Numbered from the stretch's first letter, positions 24,836 to 39,326 are shown. The stretch is DNA of 64,000 bases from Alitta virens (GCA_932294295.1 OW028574.1:26668145-26732144), one strand, 5' to 3'. Translations and numbers: made by a program. The notes: generated by a model from the sequence alone, not told the origin.

Positions 24836-27156
24836 TTGACAGCCTAATGTTGACAGCTAAATGTTGACAGCTAAATGTTGACAGCTTAATGTTGACAGCT
24901 TAATGTTGACAGCTTTATGTTGACAGCTTTATGTTGACAGCTTAATGTTGACAGCTTAATGTTGACAGCATAATGTTGACAGCCTAAAGTTGACAGCCTA
25001 ATGTTGACAGCTTAATGTTGTTGACGGTTAATTTTGACAGCTTAATGTTGTTGACAGCTTAATGTTGTTGCCAGCTTAATGTTGTTGACAGCTTAATGTT
25101 GACAGCCTAATATTGTTGACAGTTACTTTTGACAGCTTAATGTTGTTGACAGCTTAATGTTGTTGACAGCTTAATGTTGACAGCTTAATGTTGACAGCTT
25201 AATGTTGACAGCTTGATGTTGACAGCCTAAAGTTGACAGCCTAATGTTGACAGCTTAATGTTGACAGCTTAATGTTGACAGCTTAATGTTGACAGCTTAA
25301 TGTTGACAGCTTAATGTTGACAACTTAATGTTGACAGCTTAATGTTGACAGCTTAATGTTGACAGCCTAAAGTTGACAGCCTAATGTTGACAGCTTAATG
25401 TTGTTGACGGTTAATTTTGACAGCTTAATGTTGTTGACAGCTTAATGTTGTTGCCAGCTTAATGTTGTTGACAGCTTAATGTTGACAGCCTAATATTGTT
25501 GACAGTTACTTTTGACAGCTTAATGTTGTTGACAGCTTAATGTTGTTGACAGCTTAATGTTGACAGCTTAATGTTGACAGCTTAATGTTGACAGCTTGAT
25601 GTTGACAGCCTAAAGTTGACAGCCTAATGTTGACAGCTTAATGTTGACAGCTTAATGTTGACAGCTTAATGTTGACAGCTTAATGTTGACAGCTTAATGT
25701 TGACAACTTAATGTTGACAGCTTAATGTTGACAGCTTAATGTTGACAGCCTAAAGTTGACAGCCTAATGTTGACAGCTTAATGTTGTTGACGGTTAATTT
25801 TGACAGCTTAATGTTGTTGACAGCTTAATGTTGTTGCCAGCTTAATGTTGTTGACAGCTTAATGTTGACAGCCTAATATTGTTGACAGTTACTTTTGACA
25901 GCTTAATGTTGTTGACAGCTTAATGTTGTTGACAGCTTAATGTTGACAGCTTAATGTTGACAGCTTAATGTTGACAGCTTAATGTTGACAGCTTGATGTT
26001 GACAGCCTAAAGTTGACAGCCTAATGTTGACAGCTTAATGTTGTTGACGGTTAATTTTGACAGCTTAATGTTGTTGACAGCTTAATGTTGTTGCCAGCTT
26101 AATGTTGTTGACAGCTTAATGTTGACAGCCTAATATTGTTGACAGTTAATTTTGACAGCTTAATGTTGTTGACAGCTTAATGTTGTTGACAGCTTAATGT
26201 TGTTGACAGCTTAATGTTGTTGACAGCTTAATGTTGTTGACAGCTTAATGTTGACAGCTTAATGTTGACAGCTTAATGTTGACAGCTTAATGTTGACAGC
26301 TTAATGTTGACAGCTTAATGTTGACAGCTTAATGTTGACAGCTTAATGTTGACAGCTTAATGTTGACAGCTTAATGGTGACAGCTTAATGTTGTTGATAG
26401 CTTAATGTTGTTGATAGCTTAATGTTGACAGCATAATGTTGTTGACAGCTTAATGTTGTTGATAGCTTAATGTTGTTGATAGCTTAATGTTGACAGCTTA
26501 ATGTTGACAGCTTAATGTTGTTGACAGCTTAATGTTGACAGCTTAATGTTGACAGCTTAATGTTGACAGCTTAATGTTGACAGCTTAATGTTGACAGCTT
26601 AATGTTGACAGCTTATTGTTGACAGCTTAATGTTGACAGCTTAGTGTTGACAGCCTAATGCTGACAGCCTAATGTTGACAGCTTAATGTTGACAGCTTAA
26701 TGTTGACAGCCTAATGTTGACAGCTTAATGCTGACAGCTTAATGTTGACAGCCTATTGTTGACAGCTTAATGTTGTTGAAAGCTTAATGTTGACAGCTTA
26801 ATGTTGACAGCTTAATGTTGACAGCTTAATGTTGACAACTTATTGTTGACAGCTTAATGTTGACAGCTTAATGTTGACAGCCTAATGTTGACAGGCTAAT
26901 GTTGACAGCTTAATGTTGACAGCTTAATGTTGACAGCTTATTGTTGACAGCTTATTGTTGACAGCTTAATGTTGACAGCTTAGTGTTGACAGCCTAATGT
27001 TGACAGCCTAATGTTGACAGCTTAATGTTGACAGCTTAATGTTGACAGCTTAATGTTGACAGCTTAATGTTGACAGCCTATTGTTGACAGCTTAATGTTG
27101 TTGAAAGCTTAATGTTGACAGCTTAATGTTGACAGCTAAATGTTGACAGCTTAATG
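24670..27156 (+). repeat. D domain 2 (B-free, 2.5 kb, expanded)
   Basis: Same plan as D domain 1 but expanded: gacgg monomers at 25023, 25406, 25789 and 26046, and TTGTTGACAGTTACTT at about 25117, 25500 and 25883, giving a 383-bp period twice and then 257 bp. It continues with the A17 run, A run, one ggtgacag, gatagc pairs, gcataatg, and an A run with two gaaagc monomers (AAGCTT at 26780 and 27105) leading to copy d. Confidence 0.9.
25023..26045 (+). repeat. Mini-HOR: 383-bp unit x2 followed by a 257-bp unit
   Basis: Gacgg-to-gacgg distances are 383, 383 and 257 bp, and the gttactt landmarks (25122, 25505, 25888) repeat the 383-bp spacing. The difference of 126 bp is nine 14-bp monomers: the longer unit adds A monomers, an acaacttaatg and a second gcctaaag/gcctaatg pair. 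The 257-bp spacing also occurs at 9974/10231, 39694/39951 and 58630/58887, so 257 bp is the older form and the 383-bp form is an expansion seen only here. Confidence 0.92.
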
Positions 27157-30100
27157 TTGTTAACTGTTAATGTTGTTAACTGTTAATGTTGTTAACTGTT
27201 AATGTTGTTAACTGTTAATGTTGTAAACTGTTAATGTTGTTAACTGTTAATGTTGTTAACTGTTAATGTTGTTAACTGTTAATGTTGTTAACTGTTAATG
27301 TTGCCAGCTTAATGTTGTTGCCAGCTTAATGTTGTTGACAGCTTAATGTTGACAGCCTAATGTTGTTGACGGTTAATTTTGACAACTTAATTTTCACAAC
27401 TTAATGTTGACAGCTCAATGTTGACAGCTTAATGTTGTTGACAGCTTAATGTTGTTGATAGCTTAATGTTGTTGACAGCTTAATGTTGACAGCTTAATGT
27501 TGACAGCTTAATGTTGTTGACAGCTTAATGTTGTTGACAGCTTAATGTTGACAGCTTAATGTTGACAGCTTAATGTTGACAGCTTAATGTTGACAGCTTA
27601 ATGTTGACAGCCTAATGTTGACAGCCTAAAGTTGACAGCTTAATGTTGACAGCTTAATGTTGACAGCTTAATGTTGACAACTTATTGTTGACAGCTTAAT
27701 GTTGACAGCTTATTGTTGACAGCTTAATGTTGACAGCTTAATGTTGACAGCTTAATGTTGACAGCCTAATGTTGACAGCCTAAAGTTGACAGCTTAATGT
27801 TGACAGCTTAATGTTGACAGCTTAATGTTGACAACTTATTGTTGACAGCTTAATGTTGACAGCTTAATGTTGACAGCCTAATGTTGACAGGCTAATGTTG
27901 ACAGCTTAATGTTGACAGCTTAATGTTGACAGCTTAATGTTGACAGCTTAATGTTGACAGCTTAATGTTGTTAACTGTTAATGTTGTTAACTGTTAATGT
28001 TGTAAACTGTTAATGTTGCCAGCTTATTGTTGTTGACAGCTTAATGTTGTTGATAGCTTAATGTTGACAGCCTAATGTTGACAGGCTAATGTTGACAGCT
28101 TAATGTTGACAGCTTAATGTTGACAGCTTAATGTTGACAGCTTAATGTTGACAGCTTAATGTTGACAGCTTAATGTTGACAGCTTAATGTTGACAGCTTA
28201 ATGTTGACAGCTTAATGTTGACAGCTTAATGTTGTTAACTGTTAATGTTGTTAACTGTTAATGTTGTAAACTGTTAATGTTGCCAGCTTATTGTTGTTGA
28301 CAGCTTAATGTTGTTGATAGCTTAATGTTGACAGCTTAATGCTGTTGACAGCCTAATTTTGTTGACAGCTTAATGTTGACAGCTTAATGTTGACAGCTTA
28401 ATGTTGACAGCTTAATGTTGACAGCTTAATGTTGACAGCTTAATGTTGACAGCTTAATGTTGACAGCTTAATGTTGACAGCTTAATGTTGACAGCTTAAT
28501 GTTGACAGCTTAATGGTGACAGCTTAATGGTGACAGCTTAATGGTGACAGCTTAATGTTGTTGATAGCTTAATGTTGTTGATAGCTTAATGTTGACAGCA
28601 TAATGTTGTTGACAGCTTAATGTTGTTGATAGCTTAATGTTGTTGATAGCTTAATGTTGACAGCTTAATGTTGACAGCTTAATGTTGTTGACAGCTTAAT
28701 GTTGACAGCTTAATGTTGACAGCTTAATGTTGACAGCTTATTGTTGACAGCGTATTGTTGACAGCTTAATGTTGACAGCTTAGTGTTGACAGCCTAATGT
28801 TGACAGCCTAATGTTGACAGCTTAATGTTGACAGCTTAATGTTGACAGCTTAATGTTGACAGCTTAATGCTGACAGCTTAATGTTGACAGCCTATTGTTG
28901 ACAGCTTAATGTTGTTGAGAGCTTAATGTTGACAGCTTAATGTTGACAGCTTAATGTTGACAGCTTAATGTTGTTAACTGTTAATGTTGTTAACTGTTAA
29001 TGTTGTTAACTGTTAATGTTGTTAACTGTTAATGTTGTTAACTGTTAATGTTGTTAACTGTTAATGTTGTAAACTGTTAATGTTGTAAACTGTTAATGTT
29101 GTTAACTGTTAATGTTGTTAACTGTTAATGTTGTTAACTGTTAATGTTGTTAACTGTTAATGTTGTTAACTGTTAATGTTGTAAACTGTTAATGTTGTAA
29201 ACTGTTAATGTTGTTAACTGTTAATGTTGTTAACTGTTAATGTTGCCAGCTTAATGTTGTTGCCTGCTTAATGTTGTTGACAGCTTAATGTTGACAGCCT
29301 AATGTTGTTGACGGTTAATTTTGACAACTTAATTTTGACAACTTAATGTTGACAGCTCAATGTTGACAGCTTAATGTTGTTGACAGCTTAATGTTGTTGA
29401 TAGCTTAATGTTGTTGATAGCTTAATGTTGACAGCTTAATGTTGACAGCTTAATGTTGTTGACAGCTTAATGTTGACAGCATAATGTTGACAGCTTAATG
29501 TTGACAGCTTAATGTTGACAGCTTAATGTTGACAGCTTATTGTTGACAGCTTATTGTTGACAGCTTAATGTTGACAGCTTAATGTTGACAGCTTAATGTT
29601 GTTAACTGTTAATGTTGTTAACTGTTAATGTTGTTAACTGTTAATGTTGTTAACTGTTAATGTTGTTAACTGTTAATGTTGTTAACTGTTAATGTTGCTA
29701 ACTGTTAATTTTGTAAACTGTTAATGTTGTTAACTGTTAATGTTGTTAACTGTTAATGTTGTTAACTGTTAATGTTGCCAGCTTAATGTTGTTGCCAGCT
29801 TAATGTTGTTGACAGCTTAATGTTGACAGCCTAATGTTGTTGACGGTTAATTTTGACAACTTAATTTTCACAACTTAATGTTGACAGCTCAATGTTGACA
29901 GCTTAATGTTGTTGACAGCTTAATGTTGTTGATAGCTTAATGTTGTTGATAGCTTAATGTTGACAGCTTAATGTTGACAGCTTAATGTTGTTGACAGCTT
30001 AATGTTGACAGCTTAATGTTGACAGCTTAATGTTGACAGCTTAATGTTGACAGCTTAATGTTGACAGCTTATTGTTGACAGCTTATTGTTGACAGCTTAA

Positions 30101-32341
30101 TGTTGACAGCTTAATGTTGACAGCTTAATGTTGACAGCCTAATGTTGACAGCCTAAAGTTGACAGCTTAATGTTGACAGGCTAATGTTGACAGCTTAATG
30201 TTGACAGCTTAATGTTGACAGCTTAATGTTGACAGCTTAATGTTGACAGCTTAATGTTGACAGCTTAATGGTGACAGCTTAATGGTGACAGCTTAATGGT
30301 GACAGCTTAATGTTGTTGTTAGCTTAATGTTGTTGATAGCTTAATGTTGACAGCATAATGTTGTTGACAGCTTAATGTTGTTGATAGCTTAATGTTGTTG
30401 ATAGCTTAATGTTGACAGCTTAATGTTGACAGCTTAATGTTGTTGACAGCTTAATGTTGACAGCTTAATGTTGACAGCTTAATGTTGACAGCTTATTGTT
30501 GACAGCGTATTGTTGACAGCTTAATGTTGACAGCTTAGTGTTGACAGCCTAATGTTGACAGCCTAATGTTGACAGCTTAATGTTGACAGCTTAATGTTGA
30601 CAGCTTAATGTTGACAGCTTAATGCTGACAGCTTAATGTTGACAGCCTATTGTTGACAGCTTAATGTTGTTGAGAGCTTAATGTTGACAGCTTAATGTTG
30701 ACAGCTTAATGTTGACAGCTTAATGTTGTTAACTGTTAATGTTGTTAACTGTTAATGTTGTTAACTGTTAATGTTGTTAACTGTTAATGTTGTTAACTGT
30801 TAATGTTGCTAACTGTTAATGTTGTTAACTGTTAATGTTGTAAACTGTTAATGTTGTAAACTGTTAATGTTGTTAACTGTTAATGTTGTTAACTGTTAAT
30901 GTTGTTAACTGTTAATGTTGTTAACTGTTAATGTTGTTAACTGTTAATGTTGTAAACTGTTAATGTTGTAAACTGTTATTGTTGTTAACTGTTAATGTTG
31001 TTAACTGTTAATGTTGTTAACTGTTAATGTTGCCAGCTTAATGTTGTTGCCAGCTTAATGTTGTTGACAGCTTAATGTTGACAGCCTAATGTTGTTGACG
31101 GTTAATTTTGACAACTTAATTTTCACAACTTAATGTTGACAGCTCAATGTTGACAGCTTAATGTTGTTGACAGCTTAATGTTGTTGATAGCTTAATGTTG
31201 TTGATAGCTTAATGTTGACAGCTTAATGTTGACAGCTTAATGTTGTTGACAGCTTAATGTTGACAGCATAATGTTGACAGCTTAATGTTGACAGCTTAAT
31301 GTTGACAGCTTAATGTTGACAGCTTATTGTTGACAGCTTATTGTTGACAGCTTAATGTTGACAGCTTAATGTTGTTAACTGTTAATGTTGTTAACTGTTA
31401 ATGTTGTTAACTGTTAATGTTGCTAACTGTTAATGTTTTAAACTGTTAATGTTGTTAACTGTTAATGTTGTTAACTGTTAATGTTGTTAACTGTTAATGT
31501 TGTTAACTGTTAATGTTGCCAGCTTAATGTTGTTGCCAGCTTAATGTTGTTGACAGCTTAATGTTGACAGCCTAATGTTGTTGACGGTTAATTTTGACAA
31601 CTTAATTTTCACAACTTAATGTTGACAGCTCAATGTTGACAGCTTAATGTTGTTGACAGCTTAATGTTGTTGATAGCTTAATGTTGTTGATAGCTTAATG
31701 TTGACAGCTTAATGTTGACAGCTTAATGTTGTTGACAGCTTAATGTTGACAGCTTAATGTTGACAGCTTAATGTTGACAGCTTAATGTTGACAGCTTAAT
31801 GTTGACAGCTTAATGTTGACAGCTTAATGTTGACAGCTTATTGTTGACAGCTTATTGTTGACAGCTTAATGTTGACAGCTTAATGTTGACAGCCTAATGT
31901 TGACAGCCTAAAGTTGACAGCTTAATGTTGACAGGCTAATGTTGACAGCTTAATGTTGACAGCTTAATGTTGACAGCTTAATGTTGACAGCTTAATGTTG
32001 ACAGCTTAATGTTGACAGCTTAATGTTGACAGCTTAATGTTGTTAACTGTTAATGTTGTTAACTGTTAATGTTGTAAACTGTTAATGTTGCCAGCTTATT
32101 GTTGTTGACAGCTTAATGTTGTTGATAGCTTAATGTTGACAGCTTAATGTTGACAGCTTAATGTTGTTGACAGCCTAATTTTGTTGACAGCTTAATGTTG
32201 ACAGCTTAATGTTGACAGCTTAATGTTGACAGCTTAATGTTGACAGCTTAATGTTGACAGCTTAATGTTGACAGCTTAATGTTGACAGCTTAATGTTGAC
32301 AGCTTAATGTTGTTAACTGTTAATGTTGTAAACTGCTAATG
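27157..32341 (+). repeat. Type II super-HOR, copy d, B-containing part (5.2 kb)
   Basis: B 27157-27300 (9), 27968-28015 (3), 28232-28279 (3), 28971-29242 (17), 29599-29774 (11), 30726-31029 (19), 31372-31515 (9), 32040-32087 (3), 32310-32341 (2); C cassettes at 27368, 29310, 29842, 31097 and 31583. Block counts equal those of copy c except for the single 2-monomer block. The rare variants gttattg (30,975), gtttta (31,435) and gcgtattg (28,751 and 30,506) match copy c one for one. One A monomer is missing before the block at 31372. Confidence 0.91.
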
Positions 32342-33625
32342 TTGCCAGCTTATTGTTGTTGACAGCTTAATGTTGTTGATAGCTTAATGTTGACAGCTTA
32401 ATGTTGTTGACAGCTTAATTTTGTTGACAGCTTAATGTTGACAGCTTAATGTTGACAGCTTAATGTTGACAGCTTAATGTTGACAGCTTAATGTTGACAG
32501 CTTAATGTTGACAGCCTAATGTTGACAGCTAAATGTTGACAGCTAAATGTTGACAGCTTAATGTTGACAGCTTAATGTTGACAGCTTTATGTTGACAGCT
32601 TTATGTTGACAGCTTAATGTTGACAGCTTAATGTTGACAGCATAATGTTGACAGCCTAAAGTTGACAGCCTAATGTTGACAGCTTAATGTTGTTGACGGT
32701 TAATTTTGACAGCTTAATGTTGTTGACAGCTTAATGTTGTTGCCAGCTTAATGTTGTTGACAGCTTAATGTTGACAGCCTAATATTGTTGACAGTTACTT
32801 TTGACAGCTTAATGTTGTTGACAGCTTAATGTTGTTGACAGCTTAATGTTGACAGCTTAATGTTGACAGCTTAATGTTGACAGCTTGATGTTGACAGCCT
32901 AAAGTTGACAGCCTAATGTTGACAGCTTAATGTTGACAGCTTAATGTTGACAGCTTAATGTTGACAGCTTAATGTTGACAGCTTAATGTTGACAACTTAA
33001 TGTTGACAGCTTAATGTTGACAGCTTAATGTTGACAGCTTAATGTTGACAGCTTAATGTTGACAGCTTAATGGTGACAGCTTAATGTTGTTGATAGCTTA
33101 ATGTTGTTGATAGCTTAATGTTGACAGCATAATGTTGTTGACAGCTTAATGTTGTTGATAGCTTAATGTTGTTGATAGCTTAATGTTGACAGCTTAATGT
33201 TGACAGCTTAATGTTGTTGACAGCTTAATGTTGACAGCTTAATGTTGACAGCTTAATGTTGACAGCTTAATGTTGACAGCTTAATGTTGACAACTTATTG
33301 TTGACAGCTTAATGTTGACAGCTTAATGTTGACAGCCTAATGTTGACAGGCTAATGTTGACAGCTTAATGTTGACAGCTTAATGTTGACAGCTTATTGTT
33401 GACAGCTTATTGTTGACAGCTTAATGTTGACAGCTTAGTGTTGACAGCCTAATGTTGACAGCCTAATGTTGACAGCTTAATGTTGACAGCTTAATGTTGA
33501 CAGCTTAATGTTGACAGCTTAATGTTGACAGCTTAATGTTGACAGCCTATTGTTGACAGCTTAATGTTGTTGAAAGCTTAATGTTGACAGCTTAATGTTG
33601 ACAGCTAAATGTTGACAGCTTAATG
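32342..33625 (+). repeat. D domain 3 (B-free, 1.3 kb, contracted)
   Basis: Only one gacgg (32695) and one TTGTTGACAGTTACTT (about 32789) are present, so the 257-bp tandem copy seen in other D domains is lost. After acaacttaatg (about 32,990) it goes to A monomers, one ggtgacag, gatagc pairs and gcataatg, and then reaches the acaacttattg/ggctaatg run directly; only one gaaagc monomer (AAGCTT at 33574) precedes copy e, where copies a-d have two. Confidence 0.88.
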
Positions 33626-36600
33626 TTGTTAACTGTTAATGTTGTTAACTGTTAATGTTGTTAACTGTTAATGTTGTTAACTGTTAATGTTGTAAACTGT
33701 TAATGTTGTTAACTGTTAATGTTGTTAACTGTTAATGTTGTTAACTGTTAATGTTGTTAACTGTTAATGTTGCCAGCTTAATGTTGTTGCCAGCTTAATG
33801 TTGTTGACAGCTTAATGTTGACAGCCTAATGTTGTTGACGGTTAATTTTGACAACTTAATTTTCACAACTTAATGTTGACAGCTCAATGTTGACAGCTTA
33901 ATGTTGTTGACAGCTTAATGTTGTTGATAGCTTAATGTTGTTGACAGCTTAATGTTGACAGCTTAATGTTGACAGCTTAATGTTGTTGACAGCTTAATGT
34001 TGTTGACAGCTTAATGTTGACAGCTTAATGTTGACAGCTTAATGTTGACAGCTTAATGTTGACAGCCTAATGTTGACAGCCTAAAGTTGACAGCTTAATG
34101 TTGACAGCTTAATGTTGACAGCTTAATGTTGACAACTTATTGTTGACAGCTTAATGTTGACAGCTTATTGTTGACAGCTTAATGTTGACAGCTTAATGTT
34201 GACAGCTTAATGTTGACAGCCTAATGTTGACAGCCTAAAGTTGACAGCTTAATGTTGACAGCTTAATGTTGACAGCTTAATGTTGACAACTTATTGTTGA
34301 CAGCTTAATGTTGACAGCTTAATGTTGACAGCCTAATGTTGACAGGCTAATGTTGACAGCTTAATGTTGACAGCTTAATGTTGACAGCTTAATGTTGACA
34401 GCTTAATGTTGACAGCTTAATGTTGTTAACTGTTAATGTTGTTAACTGTTAATGTTGTAAACTGTTAATGTTGCCAGCTTATTGTTGTTGACAGCTTAAT
34501 GTTGTTGATAGCTTAATGTTGACAGCCTAATGTTGACAGGCTAATGTTGACAGCTTAATGTTGACAGCTTAATGTTGACAGCTTAATGTTGACAGCTTAA
34601 TGTTGACAGCTTAATGTTGACAGCTTAATGTTGACAGCTTAATGTTGACAGCTTAATGTTGACAGCTTAATGTTGACAGCTTAATGTTGTTAACTGTTAA
34701 TGTTGTTAACTGTTAATGTTGTAAACTGTTAATGTTGCCAGCTTATTGTTGTTGACAGCTTAATGTTGTTGATAGCTTAATGTTGACAGCTTAATGCTGT
34801 TGACAGCCTAATTTTGTTGACAGCTTAATGTTGACAGCTTAATGTTGACAGCTTAATGTTGACAGCTTAATGTTGACAGCTTAATGTTGACAGCTTAATG
34901 TTGACAGCTTAATGTTGACAGCTTAATGTTGACAGCTTAATGTTGACAGCTTAATGTTGACAGCTTAATGTTGACAGCTTAATGGTGACAGCTTAATGGT
35001 GACAGCTTAATGGTGACAGCTTAATGTTGTTGATAGCTTAATGTTGTTGATAGCTTAATGTTGACAGCATAATGTTGTTGACAGCTTAATGTTGTTGATA
35101 GCTTAATGTTGTTGATAGCTTAATGTTGACAGCTTAATGTTGACAGCTTAATGTTGTTGACAGCTTAATGTTGACAGCTTAATGTTGACAGCTTAATGTT
35201 GACAGCTTATTGTTGACAGCGTATTGTTGACAGCTTAATGTTGACAGCTTAGTGTTGACAGCCTAATGTTGACAGCCTAATGTTGACAGCTTAATGTTGA
35301 CAGCTTAATGTTGACAGCTTAATGTTGACAGCTTAATGCTGACAGCTTAATGTTGACAGCCTATTGTTGACAGCTTAATGTTGTTGAGAGCTTAATGTTG
35401 ACAGCTTAATGTTGACAGCTTAATGTTGACAGCTTAATGTTGTTAACTGTTAATGTTGTTAACTGTTAATGTTGTTAACTGTTAATGTTGTTAACTGTTA
35501 ATGTTGTTAACTGTTAATGTTGTTAACTGTTAATGTTGTAAACTGTTAATGTTGTAAACTGTTAATGTTGTTAACTGTTAATGTTGTTAACTGTTAATGT
35601 TGTTAACTGTTAATGTTGTTAACTGTTAATGTTGTTAACTGTTAATGTTGTAAACTGTTAATGTTGTAAACTGTTAATGTTGTAAACTGTTAATGTTGTT
35701 AACTGTTAATGTTGTTAACTGTTAATGTTGCCAGCTTAATGTTGTTGCCTGCTTAATGTTGTTGACAGCTTAATGTTGACAGCCTAATGTTGTTGACGGT
35801 TAATTTTGACAACTTAATTTTGACAACTTAATGTTGACAGCTCAATGTTGACAGCTTAATGTTGTTGACAGCTTAATGTTGTTGATAGCTTAATGTTGTT
35901 GATAGCTTAATGTTGACAGCTTAATGTTGACAGCTTAATGTTGTTGACAGCTTAATGTTGACAGCATAATGTTGACAGCTTAATGTTGACAGCTTAATGT
36001 TGACAGCTTAATGTTGACAGCTTATTGTTGACAGCTTATTGTTGACAGCTTAATGTTGACAGCTTAATGTTGACAGCTTAATGTTGTTAACTGTTAATGT
36101 TGTTAACTGTTAATGTTGTTAACTGTTAATGTTGTTAACTGTTAATGTTGTTAACTGTTAATGTTGCTAACTGTTAATTTTGTAAACTGTTAATGTTGTT
36201 AACTGTTAATGTTGTTAACTGTTAATGTTGTTAACTGTTAATGTTGCCAGCTTAATGTTGTTGCCTGCTTAATGTTGTTGACAGCTTAATGTTGACAGCC
36301 TAATGTTGTTGACGGTTAATTTTGACAACTTAATTTTGACAACTTAATGTTGACAGCTCAATGTTGACAGCTTAATGTTGTTGACAGCTTAATGTTGTTG
36401 ATAGCTTAATGTTGTTGATAGCTTAATGTTGACAGCTTAATGTTGACAGCTTAATGTTGTTGACAGCTTAATGTTGACAGCATAATGTTGACAGCTTAAT
36501 GTTGACAGCTTAATGTTGACAGCTTAATGTTGACAGCTTATTGTTGACAGCTTATTGTTGACAGCTTAATGTTGACAGCTTAATGTTGACAGCTTAATGT

Positions 36601-39326
36601 TGTTAACTGTTAATGTTGTTAACTGTTAATGTTGTTAACTGTTAATGTTGTTAACTGTTAATGTTGTTAACTGTTAATGTTGCTAACTGTTAATTTTGTA
36701 AACTGTTAATGTTGTTAACTGTTAATGTTGTTAACTGTTAATGTTGTTAACTGTTAATGTTGCCAGCTTAATGTTGTTGCCAGCTTAATGTTGTTGACAG
36801 CTTAATGTTGACAGCCTAATGTTGTTGACGGTTAATTTTGACAACTTAATTTTCACAACTTAATGTTGACAGCTCAATGTTGACAGCTTAATGTTGTTGA
36901 CAGCTTAATGTTGTTGATAGCTTAATGTTGTTGATAGCTTAATGTTGACAGCTTAATGTTGACAGCTTAATGTTGTTGACAGCTTAATGTTGACAGCTTA
37001 ATGTTGACAGCTTAATGTTGACAGCTTAATGTTGACAGCTTAATGTTGACAGCTTATTGTTGACAGCTTATTGTTGACAGCTTAATGTTGACAGCTTAAT
37101 GTTGACAGCTTAATGTTGACAGCCTAATGTTGACAGCCTAAAGTTGACAGCTTAATGTTGACAGGCTAATGTTGACAGCTTAATGTTGACAGCTTAATGT
37201 TGACAGCTTAATGTTGACAGCTTAATGTTGACAGCTTAATGTTGACAGCTTAATGGTGACAGCTTAATGGTGACAGCTTAATGGTGACAGCTTAATGTTG
37301 TTGTTAGCTTAATGTTGTTGATAGCTTAATGTTGACAGCATAATGTTGTTGACAGCTTAATGTTGTTGATAGCTTAATGTTGTTGATAGCTTAATGTTGA
37401 CAGCTTAATGTTGTTGACAGCTTAATGTTGACAGCTTAATGTTGACAGCTTAATGTTGACAGCTTATTGTTGACAGCGTATTGTTGACAGCTTAATGTTG
37501 ACAGCTTAGTGTTGACAGCCTAATGTTGACAGCCTAATGTTGACAGCTTAATGTTGACAGCTTAATGTTGACAGCTTAATGTTGACAGCTTAATGCTGAC
37601 AGCTTAATGTTGACAGCCTATTGTTGACAGCTTAATGTTGTTGAGAGCTTAATGTTGACAGCTTAATGTTGACAGCTTAATGTTGACAGCTTAATGTTGT
37701 TAACTGTTAATGTTGTTAACTGTTAATGTTGTTAACTGTTAATGTTGTTAACTGTTAATGTTGTTAACTGTTAATGTTGCTAACTGTTAATGTTGTTAAC
37801 TGTTAATGTTGTAAACTGTTAATGTTGTAAACTGTTAATGTTGTTAACTGTTAATGTTGTTAACTGTTAATGTTGTTAACTGTTAATGTTGTTAACTGTT
37901 AATGTTGTTAACTGTTAATGTTGTAAACTGTTAATGTTGTAAACTGTTATTGTTGTTAACTGTTAATGTTGTTAACTGTTAATGTTGTTAACTGTTAATG
38001 TTGCCAGCTTAATGTTGTTGCCAGCTTAATGTTGTTGACAGCTTAATGTTGACAGCCTAATGTTGTTGACGGTTAATTTTGACAACTTAATTTTCACAAC
38101 TTAATGTTGACAGCTCAATGTTGACAGCTTAATGTTGTTGACAGCTTAATGTTGTTGATAGCTTAATGTTGTTGATAGCTTAATGTTGACAGCTTAATGT
38201 TGACAGCTTAATGTTGTTGACAGCTTAATGTTGACAGCATAATGTTGACAGCTTAATGTTGACAGCTTAATGTTGACAGCTTAATGTTGACAGCTTATTG
38301 TTGACAGCTTATTGTTGACAGCTTAATGTTGACAGCTTAATGTTGACAGCTTAATGTTGTTAACTGTTAATGTTGTTAACTGTTAATGTTGTTAACTGTT
38401 AATGTTGCTAACTGTTAATGTTTTAAACTGTTAATGTTGTTAACTGTTAATGTTGTTAACTGTTAATGTTGTTAACTGTTAATGTTGTTAACTGTTAATG
38501 TTGCCAGCTTAATGTTGTTGCCAGCTTAATGTTGTTGACAGCTTAATGTTGACAGCCTAATGTTGTTGACGGTTAATTTTGACAACTTAATTTTCACAAC
38601 TTAATGTTGACAGCTCAATGTTGACAGCTTAATGTTGTTGACAGCTTAATGTTGTTGATAGCTTAATGTTGTTGATAGCTTAATGTTGACAGCTTAATGT
38701 TGACAGCTTAATGTTGTTGACAGCTTAATGTTGACAGCTTAATGTTGACAGCTTAATGTTGACAGCTTAATGTTGACAGCTTAATGTTGACAGCTTAATG
38801 TTGACAGCTTAATGTTGACAGCTTATTGTTGACAGCTTATTGTTGACAGCTTAATGTTGACAGCTTAATGTTGACAGCCTAATGTTGACAGCCTAAAGTT
38901 GACAGCTTAATGTTGACAGGCTAATGTTGACAGCTTAATGTTGACAGCTTAATGTTGACAGCTTAATGTTGACAGCTTAATGTTGACAGCTTAATGTTGA
39001 CAGCTTAATGTTGACAGCTTAATGTTGACAGCTTAATGTTGTTAACTGTTAATGTTGTTAACTGTTAATGTTGTAAACTGTTAATGTTGCCAGCTTATTG
39101 TTGTTGACAGCTTAATGTTGTTGATAGCTTAATGTTGACAGCTTAATGTTGACAGCTTAATGTTGTTGACAGCCTAATTTTGTTGACAGCTTAATGTTGA
39201 CAGCTTAATGTTGACAGCTTAATGTTGACAGCTTAATGTTGACAGCTTAATGTTGACAGCTTAATGTTGACAGCTTAATGTTGACAGCTTAATGTTGTTA
39301 ACTGTTAATGTTGTAAACTGCTAATG
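33626..39326 (+). repeat. Type II super-HOR, copy e, B-containing part (5.7 kb)
   Basis: B 33626-33769 (9), 34423-34470 (3), 34687-34734 (3), 35440-35727 (18, three gtaaact in a row), 36084-36243 (10), 36600-36759 (10), 37697-38000 (19), 38357-38500 (9), 39039-39086 (3), 39295-39326 (2); C cassettes at 33837, 35795, 36311, 36827, 38068 and 38568. Relative to copy d it has a tandem duplication of 516 bp that doubles the 10/11-monomer block and its cassette (36084 and 36600, gacgg 36311 and 36827). The first duplicate keeps gcctgc and ttttgacaac; the second has gccagc and ttttcacaac, so the exchange joined two cassette types. Confidence 0.9.
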
